45,943 nucleotides of DNA from Flammeovirga aprica JL-4 (GTDB taxonomy: Bacteria; Bacteroidota; Bacteroidia; Cytophagales; Flammeovirgaceae): assembly GCF_012844305.1 (NCBI RefSeq), contig NZ_JABANE010000072.1:1-45943 (forward strand). Reading direction: 5' to 3'. Shown one piece after another: positions 33,981 through 42,276 of the stretch. Each line of letters opens with the position of its first letter. Position 1 is the first letter of the stretch. The notes below the pieces were generated by a model. It was given only the letters and a program-made list of their open reading frames with translations, was not told the origin of the DNA and ran no database searches. Position numbers and translations under genes: made by a program.

Positions 33981-35177
33981 ATGAAAAGGTTAATCACATT
34001 TTTTATACTCATACCATTTGTTGCATTTAGTCAAAATGATGCTTCAATTTGGGATTTGGATTTTTTAGAACAAGCACCGAAAGTTGAAGAGACCAATTTG
34101 AAGCAAGAGGCAGGATTGAAAAGTATTTTCTATAGTAGTGTTGACTATAATGGAAAACCTACTAAAGTATATGCTTATTATGGTTATCCAAAATCAGAGA
34201 AGCCTAAGGATGGATATCCTGCCGTAGTATTAGTACACGGTGGTGGTGGTACGGCTATTGCAAAATGGGTGAGAATTTGGAACGAAAAAGGATACGTGGC
34301 ACTTTCTATGGATTTAGAAGGACATTTACCGTCAGAGCATCATAAAGATAGAAAAGGTTTTGAAGGATCAGGGCCTTCAAGGTATGGCGTTTTTCATGAC
34401 AATGATAAACCACTAAAAGAACAGTGGTATTATCATGCGGTAGCTCAGGTGATTCTTGCCAACTCATTTGTCAGAAGTCTGGAAGATGTTAATAAAGATC
34501 AGGTAGGCGTGACAGGCGTAAGTTGGGGTGGTATGCTCACAAGTACTGTGGCAGGTGTAGACCAAAGATTTTGCTTCGCAATTCCAATTTACGGATGTGG
34601 CTTTTTGAACGGTACGGATGGTGCAATGGGACAACATTTTAAGAATGGAAACCAAGCCTATAGAGATAACTTATTGAATAATTTTGAAGGTCAGAAGTAT
34701 TTACCCTTGGCCAATATGCCAATGCTTTTTATTAATGGATCGAATGATCATCACTTCCCAATTCCTGGGAGTGTAGCATCATACAAAGCTCCTAAGTCTG
34801 ATTCTTACTTATATATTGAAGATCAATTAGGGCATGGTCACCCTCCAGCATGGAAAGTGAAAGAATCGTATTTTTTTGCGGATGCCGTGATCAATAATAA
34901 GCCGATTATGAGCGTTCAGAAAACAGTTATGAATCTGGGTAAAGGTACTATTTCAGCAATTGTGAAGAGTACGAAACCTGTAAAAGCAACAGTTTTCTAT
35001 ACAGAAGACAGTGGAAAATGGGAGGAAAGAAAATGGAAATCGGCGACTGCTAATGTAAATGGGAAAAAAGTAAGTGGTGAAATTTCAAAAAATGCGACAG
35101 CCGCTTATTTATTCATTACTGACGAAAATGGAATGACACTTTCATCGGAAGTGAAATTTCAAGATATTGTAAATTAA
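33981..35177 (+). CDS. Alpha/beta-hydrolase esterase (acetyl-xylan-esterase/dienelactone-hydrolase-like)
   Basis: A 398-residue exported protein (signal MKRLITFFILIPFVAFSQ). The hydrolase core shows VVLVHGGGGTAIAKW (oxyanion region), GVSWGGML with nucleophile Ser181, Asp256 in FINGSNDHHFPI, and His285 or His287 in LGHGHPPAW. The family is the prolyl-oligopeptidase-like/acetyl-xylan-esterase group common in glycan clusters. A C-terminal beta-rich tail (about 320-398) may bind substrate. It lies only 14 bases before a second esterase, so the two are co-transcribed. Confidence 0.85.
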   Translation: MKRLITFFILIPFVAFSQNDASIWDLDFLEQAPKVEETNLKQEAGLKSIFYSSVDYNGKPTKVYAYYGYPKSEKPKDGYPAVVLVHGGGGTAIAKWVRIWNEKGYVALSMDLEGHLPSEHHKDRKGFEGSGPSRYGVFHDNDKPLKEQWYYHAVAQVILANSFVRSLEDVNKDQVGVTGVSWGGMLTSTVAGVDQRFCFAIPIYGCGFLNGTDGAMGQHFKNGNQAYRDNLLNNFEGQKYLPLANMPMLFINGSNDHHFPIPGSVASYKAPKSDSYLYIEDQLGHGHPPAWKVKESYFFADAVINNKPIMSVQKTVMNLGKGTISAIVKSTKPVKATVFYTEDSGKWEERKWKSATANVNGKKVSGEISKNATAAYLFITDENGMTLSSEVKFQDIVN

Positions 35178-35190
35178 TAATACCATCGAA

Positions 35191-37899
35191 ATGAAATATT
35201 TTTTAAATATAATGACTGTATTGCTCCTGATGATAGGGAGTAACGGTTATGCACAGTTGACGCCCGTGGAGCTGTGGAAGGATTTCGATCCTGATAAAGG
35301 AGATTTCAAAGAGGAAATCATAAAGGAAGAAGTAATAGAAGGCATTTATTACAAAGATTCTTATATCTCTGCTTATGTAAACGGGGAGGAGGTGAGAGTG
35401 TATTGTAAATATGCCGTAAAGGAAGGAGTAAAAAATGCACCTGCACTTTTGGATGTTCATGGATGGATGTCCAAACCCAATATTGATATGAAGTATGTAA
35501 AGGACGGTTGGGCAGTTCTGGCACATGATTACTGTGGTAAAACAGGAGAAAGACCTCATTATACAAAATATCCTGAGTCCTTGAAGTATGGAAATATTGA
35601 TAAGAAGGAAGGCTATAGAATCAAAAATAAACTACCTGATGGTTCATATGTCACAGACCCTAAGCAAACGGATGATTACTTATGGTATGTGTTGCAACGC
35701 AGAGCATTGAGTTATTTGATGAAGCAAAAAGAGGTTGATACTAAAAAAGTGGGAGCAAAAGGTTACTCTTACGGCGGTACACTGATGTGGAACTTGGGTA
35801 TGGACAAGAGGATCAAAGCTTTCGTAGCGTATTTTGGTATTGGTTATCTGGAATACTGGAGAAGTAAGCAAGTTTGGTTATACAATAAGCCTTATAAAGA
35901 GTCTGCTCAGGATCCAGGTGAAAAATTATATTTATCATGTATTGCACCTCAGTCTTACGCTCCTTATATAAAAGTGCCAGCATTATGGTTGAGCGGTACA
36001 AATGATCATCATGGCGGACATGAAAGAAGTGAGCATATCTTTAAATCTTTCTCTAAAAATGTACCTTGGGATTTTGCTTTGCAAGCTCGAGGACATCATA
36101 ATACGGAGAAGTTAGGTGATGATGCGAAAGTATGGTTGGAAAAACATGTCATTGGTACAAAACACTTTTGGCCACAACGTCCAGTTTCTGGAATCACATT
36201 GGATGCTAAAGGAATTCCAAGTTATAAAATCACACCTGCTAACATTGATAAAGTGAAAGAGGTGAAGGTGTATTATGCTTTGAAAAATCCGGTAAGCTAC
36301 ACAAGAGTTTGGAGAGATACGGAGGTCAAGAGAGAAGGAAATAGCTGGGTGGCTTCATTGCCTGTAATGAACGTTGATGATTATGTTTTTGCCTATGCCA
36401 ATGTTTATTATGAAGGGAATATTGTTATCTCAGGTGATTTCGAAGCGAAAGTGCCTTCAGAGTTAGGGAATGCAATAGCGACGGATGAACCTTCTAACGA
36501 TCTTGGAAGTGAGTTATGGTCAAATACAGCACCGGTGGAAGGTGCAGGTGGAATTATGGCCTTAAGGCCTTTCAACCGAAGAGGAATAACTAATGAAAGT
36601 TTCTCTGACCCAAGGTATGTTGCCCCTCAAGGTGCTAACTTCAATTTCTTATTCTATTGTACGCAACCTCAAAGTTTGCTTCTGAAAGTAAATGACCGTT
36701 TTGAATACAACTTAGAAATAACAGCTTCTAATGATTGGCAGCAGATGGAAATCAGTGCTGATCAGGTTTTGAATATACATAATAATCAACCTCTGGGACA
36801 ATGGTCTAAAGCTACCAAAGTACAGATAGTTCCCAAAGCAGGCGCTGATATTACAAAGGTACTTTTCTCCAATACTTCATGGGAAAAGAAATCTATTGAG
36901 GACGTAAAAGCCGAAGGAGAAAAAGCATTGGAAGCCAAAGAAATTAAAGGAAAACGTATGTATTTAACCTCAAAAAATGCGTCAGAAGTGGATTCATATT
37001 GGAGAGTAAATGACAATTCAGATGTTACTGGAGAGCCTTTAACTTTACAAGGAAAAGCTTTTGACAGAGGTTTGGGAGTGCATGCTCCTTCAAGAATCAC
37101 TTATAAAATTGAGGAAGGTTACAAACACTTTTATGCTACAGCCGCCGCATCAGAATCACATCATGGTTATCTTCAAATGAGGGTTTTGCTAGATGGCAAA
37201 GAAGTTTATAATTCTGGAGAAATAAAGTCTGATGCTCAAGAACCAAAACCTTTTGATATTGATTTGCAAGGAGCAAAAACGTTGACACTTTTGGTGAGTG
37301 ATTTGGGTTCAAAAGGTGGTGATCATGCCAATTGGCTGGACCCTTTCTTTATAGTAGATGAAAGCGTGGAAGTGAAGGATGATTATGTAAAAAAAGAAGC
37401 AAAGGCAGAGGTGAATGTACCCACTGCAACACATCTTACTAAGAAGTCGCCTGCCTCTGTTTTATTGAAAGGAGAACGCATTTATATTACAAAAGACATG
37501 GCTTCATCCACAGATTCTTATTGGAGAGTAATGGAAAATCAATCTATTGTAGGAGAGAAAATCAGTATAAAAGGTACGCAATATGACAGGGGTTTGGGCG
37601 TACATTCAGATTCTAAAATCAAGTTTCCAATTGAGGATAACTACAAAGCCTTTGTGGTCACTCCAGGCGCCAATGATTCACACAATGGTATATTGAGTAT
37701 GAGTATTTTAGTAGACGGTCTTGAGGTTTATAATAGTGGGCCTATCAAAAGTAAAATACAAGTACCTGAACAGTTATTGATTGATGTGGCAACAAAAAGT
37801 GAATTGACATTAATTGTGGAGCAAGAAGATGGTAATAATGGGGGAGATCATGCAAGCTGGGCTGAGGCATTCTTCTTGTTGTCAGGCGACTCAAAGTAG
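35191..37899 (+). CDS. Alpha/beta-hydrolase esterase with two NPCBM domains
   Basis: A 902-residue exported protein (signal MKYFLNIMTVLLLMIGSNGYAQ). The catalytic domain (about 25-330) has LLDVHGWMSKPN and GYSYGGTLMW with nucleophile Ser193, then WLSGTNDHHGGHERS and a His region at GHHNTEK. A linker region follows. Two NPCBM (PF08305) carbohydrate-binding domains stand at the C-terminus, about 586-720 (GKRMYLTSKNASEVDSYWRV; GLGVHAPSRITY) and 759-897 (GERIYITKDMASS; GLGVHSDSKIKF). Two such modules suggest tight binding to a galactose- or fucose-bearing polymer. It probably removes acyl groups outside the cell in concert with the enzyme at 33981. Confidence 0.85.
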   Translation: MKYFLNIMTVLLLMIGSNGYAQLTPVELWKDFDPDKGDFKEEIIKEEVIEGIYYKDSYISAYVNGEEVRVYCKYAVKEGVKNAPALLDVHGWMSKPNIDMKYVKDGWAVLAHDYCGKTGERPHYTKYPESLKYGNIDKKEGYRIKNKLPDGSYVTDPKQTDDYLWYVLQRRALSYLMKQKEVDTKKVGAKGYSYGGTLMWNLGMDKRIKAFVAYFGIGYLEYWRSKQVWLYNKPYKESAQDPGEKLYLSCIAPQSYAPYIKVPALWLSGTNDHHGGHERSEHIFKSFSKNVPWDFALQARGHHNTEKLGDDAKVWLEKHVIGTKHFWPQRPVSGITLDAKGIPSYKITPANIDKVKEVKVYYALKNPVSYTRVWRDTEVKREGNSWVASLPVMNVDDYVFAYANVYYEGNIVISGDFEAKVPSELGNAIATDEPSNDLGSELWSNTAPVEGAGGIMALRPFNRRGITNESFSDPRYVAPQGANFNFLFYCTQPQSLLLKVNDRFEYNLEITASNDWQQMEISADQVLNIHNNQPLGQWSKATKVQIVPKAGADITKVLFSNTSWEKKSIEDVKAEGEKALEAKEIKGKRMYLTSKNASEVDSYWRVNDNSDVTGEPLTLQGKAFDRGLGVHAPSRITYKIEEGYKHFYATAAASESHHGYLQMRVLLDGKEVYNSGEIKSDAQEPKPFDIDLQGAKTLTLLVSDLGSKGGDHANWLDPFFIVDESVEVKDDYVKKEAKAEVNVPTATHLTKKSPASVLLKGERIYITKDMASSTDSYWRVMENQSIVGEKISIKGTQYDRGLGVHSDSKIKFPIEDNYKAFVVTPGANDSHNGILSMSILVDGLEVYNSGPIKSKIQVPEQLLIDVATKSELTLIVEQEDGNNGGDHASWAEAFFLLSGDSK

Positions 37900-37914
37900 C
37901 ATAAAAAATTAAAG

Positions 37915-37957
37915 TGAAGAATGAAGAGGTGCTACCTGCGTCTTTTATTCTTCACTC
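37915..37957. terminator. Hairpin between the esterase and SASA genes
   Basis: agtgaagaatgaaga and tcttttattcttcact pair across a short gtgctacctgcg spacer, directly after the stop at 37899. It can act as a terminator or attenuator. The arms resemble the GAAGAATGAAG-type repeat arms seen at 39530. Confidence 0.55.
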
Positions 37958-38052
37958 TAAAAAAACTAGCTTGGAATTGAATATTATGATGGTGACTACT
38001 TTTTATTTACAAACAATCATTTTCAAACAATACAAATTACAATTTTAAAGAG

Positions 38053-39513
38053 ATGAAAAAATTATACTTTTTAGTAGTACTCTTCCTTCCCTTTTTGTCT
38101 TTGCAGGCACAAGTGAAGTTGAGTTCAATTTTTACAGATGATATGGTACTTCAGGCAGAAAAAGAAATTAAAGTCTGGGGTAAAGCAAAACCATCTGCTA
38201 CATTATTTATTTCATTAGGAAAATCTACTACTACAGTCAAAGTAGATGAAAATGGAAAATGGATGGCTGTCTTACCAGCAATGAAATATGGTGGTCCTTA
38301 CCAACTTAAAGTGGAAGGAGATGGTGTTGTAATCTTGAACAATGTGATGCTGGGTGAAGTGTGGTTTTGTGCAGGGCAATCGAACATGCGTTGGTTTGTA
38401 AGAGATTCCAATAACAAAGAAGAAGAAATTGCAAATGCTGATTACCCTAATATCCGTTTCTTTGTTTCTCCATTAAAAGGAACACATGAACCCCAAGATG
38501 AAATTAAAAATGTAAAGTGGGAAGTGTGTACTCCAAAGAGCATTCAAATGAAAACAGCCGTTGGTTATTTCTTTGGAAGGGAATTACATAAAGAATTAAA
38601 AGGGGTTGCTATTGGTTTGATTGATATCTCTTACGGTGGTGCAAGTATTACTGCTTTTATGGATAAAGAGACAGGTGAAAAATCGAAGCAAGCAGAATTC
38701 ATAAAAACATATACTGGAAATTTCTTAAAGGCATATAATGAGAAAAAAGCCAAATGGGATGAAAATCCAGAAGGAAAGCCTCCTTTTTATCCAGAAAATG
38801 TAATGACAGCAATGAGCTATAATGCAATGGTTCATCCGTTAGTCCCTTTTCAAGTAAGAGGTGCAATTTGGTATCAAGGGGAAACAAATGCTTGGCATCC
38901 TGAAAGATATATTGATATGTTTGGGGAGTACATTACAATGATGAGAAGTGTATTCCAAAATCCAGAAATGCCTTATTATTTTGTACAACTAGCTGGTTTT
39001 AAAGGCAGGAAAGGAGCCAAAAGAAATTTAGGTAGATGGGGAAATTTCCGCTTGGCACAAGAAGAATGTTTGAAGTTTGAAAATACAGGTATGGCCACTG
39101 CTTTTGATGTAGGACAAGATTATGATATACATCCTCGTAACAAACAAGAAGTAGGTAGAAGGTTGTCGTTACTAGCTTTAAAAAACACTTATGGTAAGAA
39201 GAAAGTAATCGACAAAGGACCAACTTTGAAAAGTGTCGGTTTTAAGGGCGATAAAGTGATTTTAACTTTCGATAATGTAGCTAAAAAGTTAGTGTTGACT
39301 TCAGGTGAAAACGTAAAAGGTTTTCTGTATAAAATAGGAAATGATTATGAAGAAGTTGAAGCAAAACTGATAGGAAAAAATAAGATCGAAATTCCATATA
39401 AAGAAGGTGAGTTATATTACGCGTATGAAAACTACTTTGAGCCAAATTTATACAATAGTGTAAACCTTCCTGCTACACCTTTTAAGGCTGTGATTAGTAA
39501 ACCGGTGAAGTAA
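38053..39513 (+). CDS. SASA-domain O-acetylesterase
   Basis: A 486-residue exported protein (signal ending LSLQAQ at residue 20). An N-terminal jelly-roll region (about 22-95) precedes an SGNH hydrolase of the sialate O-acetylesterase (SASA) family. Nucleophile Ser110 lies in WFCAGQSNMRW, the GNH block is in AIWYQGETNAWHP, and the Asp-His pair is D358/H360 in YDIHPRNKQEVG. Despite the family name, members in polysaccharide clusters usually remove acetyl groups from plant or algal polymers. It closes the plus-strand cluster. Confidence 0.85.
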   Translation: MKKLYFLVVLFLPFLSLQAQVKLSSIFTDDMVLQAEKEIKVWGKAKPSATLFISLGKSTTTVKVDENGKWMAVLPAMKYGGPYQLKVEGDGVVILNNVMLGEVWFCAGQSNMRWFVRDSNNKEEEIANADYPNIRFFVSPLKGTHEPQDEIKNVKWEVCTPKSIQMKTAVGYFFGRELHKELKGVAIGLIDISYGGASITAFMDKETGEKSKQAEFIKTYTGNFLKAYNEKKAKWDENPEGKPPFYPENVMTAMSYNAMVHPLVPFQVRGAIWYQGETNAWHPERYIDMFGEYITMMRSVFQNPEMPYYFVQLAGFKGRKGAKRNLGRWGNFRLAQEECLKFENTGMATAFDVGQDYDIHPRNKQEVGRRLSLLALKNTYGKKKVIDKGPTLKSVGFKGDKVILTFDNVAKKLVLTSGENVKGFLYKIGNDYEEVEAKLIGKNKIEIPYKEGELYYAYENYFEPNLYNSVNLPATPFKAVISKPVK

Positions 39514-39584
39514 TGAGGTATTTTCTTTATGAAGAATGAAGAATGAAGGATTAAGAATGAAGAAAAAACGGATCCTGAACTGGT

Positions 39585-39735
39585 CCTGAAATTGTTTTTA
39601 TGGTGGTTTAGTGGACGTTTTAATATAACGTCCCAACAGTCTACTCTCAATTTTTGGTAGCATATCTTTTATGTTGGATACCGTCATAGGGACGTTGCAT
39701 TGCAACGTCCACTTTACCACAACAAGAACCATTTC
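39585..39735. repeat. Hairpin repeat with GGACGTT stems
   Basis: Hairpins ggacgttttaatataacgtc (39613-39632) and ggacgttgcattgcaacgtc (about 39690-39709) lie between tttttatggtggtttagtgg and ccactttaccacaacaagaa, which are themselves partly complementary. A diverged copy is at 41925-42075, and a decayed one in 6494-6572. Upstream (39530-39560) is a GAAGAATGAAGAATGAAG run like those of the other repeats. Confidence 0.6.
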
Positions 39736-39817
39736 CCCTCACCTTAAAAGTAAGAATAATATTTACTCTTAACATCTGCATCAGTAGTATTTCTACCCTT
39801 TTAGTTTAGTAGTATCC

Positions 39818-40012
39818 CCCCGGCTTTGAAGGGAAAAGCGTTAAGAATTTTATGGAATGAGCCGTTAAAAATGATTTTTTTGTTTGAGCTTTAGCGAGTT
39901 TAAAATCATTTAGGCGAGGGGAATGGAATTTAGCTTTTGACTTCACAGCCTAGATTTTTTGCTTCGTTTTTCATCAATGGAAAAATGAAGAAGAGGAAAG
40001 CTTGGAAGTAGA
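39818..40012. repeat. 195-bp dispersed repeat, right copy
   Basis: This is the inverted partner of 29867-30061, of the same length and about 90% identical on the opposite strand. It lies between the SASA gene and the DUF3500 gene. The rest of the 39514-40181 gap beyond this copy and the hairpin repeat at 39585 shows no gene. Confidence 0.75.
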
Positions 40013-40181
40013 ATATATAAAGCTGGCAGTAATTTAGTTTAGAGGATACAGCCATCCCATAAAAAAGCACAAGCCAGAAATTTCCATCTGACCTGTGCAA
40101 AGTTTAGTTTATCCGAATCCTGTGTTATAGGTGAAAAAATTGTTTAATGACCATTACTAAAAATATTTTTATCTACCCATT

Positions 40182-41594
40182 CTAATGAACATGTGTGTGA
40201 TGTGAATGATGGTGGTGGTGATGATTATGATGCGGTAATTCCACCTCATAATCAAAAAGCATTTCACTCATTTGGTGATGGTCGGCCATAGCATAATGCT
40301 CATACAAGGTGCTAACACCTCCTTTATTAATAACCTGAGCAAAAACACCATAATCACCACCATTAGTGGTAGTAGGATTACTGGGAATCCTCGTAATCGT
40401 GTGGACGTGATTATAGTCAGCACCCCCTCCGCCAAGTGCATTTTCAGCATTATATTCAATCCAAACATAGGGATTGTAAATTCTATAATAAAAAGGCGAA
40501 GTTGTTGAGGGCTGATCCACTTCATCAATCCAAACAAAATAAGTATCGTCAATATTGTTCATGATATCGGTCCACCATGCATCCGCAAAAGTAGTTTCCA
40601 TATTGTAAACATACTCTTTCATTACCAAAATAAGGTTGGCTTGAGTGGCGGTGGACATATCAGTATATTTTACGCCTGTACCCGCAAAACCAGAGTAATC
40701 ATAATCTCCTCTATAGGGGTCAACGTCTCCAGGTGTACTAGCCGGACCTACTTCCATAGCATGACTTCCAGAAGATACAGCATCTTCAATTTCTGTACTT
40801 GTCAAACCACTATATAGTGTTAGAGCAAGGTCTCTTTCGTCTTTGAAAATATCAAAATCAGTTCCATTAAAAGAAGAAACTGCAGGCTCTCCACCTAAAA
40901 ATGCTGGGACCATACTCACATTATCACCATGCACTAAAAAGTTGATGGCTAAGTGATGTCCATCCAATTGAAAACCCCAAGAACCACTGTTTTCAGGATC
41001 ACCAAAAAGATCAATAGAATAATAATCTGGACTCCAAGCAGTAGGATTTTCAGTTTCCAGAAGTCCCTCTGCAAGCATTGTAATTTCATCTACTTTTTGG
41101 TAGCCTCCATCGCTTAAAAACAACTTTAATACCGTTTTAAACAGGTCCAATTGTTCTTCCGAAAGGTCTCCGTATATGATACCATCTCTTTGCGTACCAT
41201 TAGAATTTGGAGTGTTATGCCATGTATAAAAACGTTCATTATCCAAGCAAGTAGAAGCTTCTGATAACAATGATGAAGAAAGCGAATTTCTAAAAGCAAG
41301 CATCGCCTGACGCATCGCTTCAATTTCTGAATTAGTGGATTGCGCCACTTCCGCAGGAGTATCACAGTTAGAACTGCCACTGCCTCCGGTGTCGTCTGTA
41401 TCGTTGCTGTTGCTTACATACCCTTCCGGTTGTTCACAAGCAGATTGTGTAACATCGGGGTTACCGAGTCCATCATTGTCACTGTCTTGGTACCAAACCG
41501 AAGCTGTACAGTTATCTTCAGTACTGTTATTGTCACATGAACCGAACAGCAATATTCCAAAAGTTAAGAGTAGCGTAAAATTTGAGCGTTTCAT
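40182..41594 (-). CDS. DUF3500 lipoprotein with a histidine-rich tail
   Basis: A 470-residue lipoprotein (MKRSNFTLLLTFGILLFGSC, Cys20 followed by DNNST). A short Asp-rich repeat-like segment, WYQDSDNDGLGNPD (about 34-47), resembles calcium-binding thrombospondin-type modules. A Ser/Thr/Gly-rich linker comes next. The main part, from about residue 90, resembles DUF3500 (MRQAMLAFRNSL; SWGFQLDGHHLAINFLV), whose reaction is not established. The protein ends in HHNHHHHHHSHHTHVH, a run likely to bind metals. It sits alone on the minus strand. The His tail may be a metal store, a metal-acquisition device or a pH-sensitive patch; nothing in the sequence decides. Confidence 0.75.
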   Translation of the reverse strand: MKRSNFTLLLTFGILLFGSCDNNSTEDNCTASVWYQDSDNDGLGNPDVTQSACEQPEGYVSNSNDTDDTGGSGSSNCDTPAEVAQSTNSEIEAMRQAMLAFRNSLSSSLLSEASTCLDNERFYTWHNTPNSNGTQRDGIIYGDLSEEQLDLFKTVLKLFLSDGGYQKVDEITMLAEGLLETENPTAWSPDYYSIDLFGDPENSGSWGFQLDGHHLAINFLVHGDNVSMVPAFLGGEPAVSSFNGTDFDIFKDERDLALTLYSGLTSTEIEDAVSSGSHAMEVGPASTPGDVDPYRGDYDYSGFAGTGVKYTDMSTATQANLILVMKEYVYNMETTFADAWWTDIMNNIDDTYFVWIDEVDQPSTTSPFYYRIYNPYVWIEYNAENALGGGGADYNHVHTITRIPSNPTTTNGGDYGVFAQVINKGGVSTLYEHYAMADHHQMSEMLFDYEVELPHHNHHHHHHSHHTHVH

Positions 41595-42276
41595 TAAAAT
41601 AAAAAATCTAATAAGAAATAAGCATTATTGTTCAGAGAAGAGTATGAAAAGTGTTTTGTACTCATACTCCTGCAATTTTTTTTGATAAAGAGAATAAAAA
41701 TTTAGATGATCGGTTTCTCTTTCTCAAGGAACAATAAACGCAGTTGCTTTGATTACACTTCAAAACTATAAGAGAAAGGTAGTATTTGAAAATTAATAAG
41801 TTAAAGGAAAGGTTTTGTCACTCTTCTGTTTTGTTTTGTGGGTGTTGTAAGTGGCAGTAAGAGTTAATGTAGATGTTTTTAGGATGAAGAATTAAGAATG
41901 ATGAAGGAAGAAGATGCATCGTGTTGTGGCTCTTAAAGTGGTTTAAGGTAGCCCCCTAAAGTGTTGCAATGTAACATCTCTATAATTTACTTTTAATTTT
42001 TGTATAATATCCAAAATGATGGATACCATTGTAGTGATGTTGCATTACAACGTCCACACGAACCACAATATGAAACACTTTTCCTTCACTCATTTTTTTC
42101 ACAGTTAGTATTACTTATTATAATGAAATTTATAATTTTCTTTATTGTTACACGAATAAAATGTACATTTGGGCATTAAATAAAGCTTTTATAACTTTAG
42201 ATAAACAAACTTAGATATCTAACTATTTATAAAACTAACGGGCAAAACTATTCTTACTAAAAAAATCAATTAAACT
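41595..42276. other. Divergent intergenic region with a diverged hairpin repeat
   Basis: Between the divergent DUF3500 and giant-protein genes. At 41880-42095 lies a decayed relative of the 39585 repeat: gaagaattaagaatgatgaag, then gtggtttaaggtagccccct, a middle segment ggataccattgtagtgatg, and cattacaacgtccacacg with accacaatatga. Promoters for both genes must lie here, but I could not identify them. Confidence 0.5.

Noticed and set aside
23368..39513. SusC/SusD-like transport pair in the polysaccharide cluster
   Set aside because: No TonB-dependent receptor or SusD-like lipoprotein of the right size is in the window, nor any sulfatase.
40268..40552. Minus-strand shadow frames inside the DUF3500 gene
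   Set aside because: They overlap the lipoprotein frame out of phase, and no family is visible in them.
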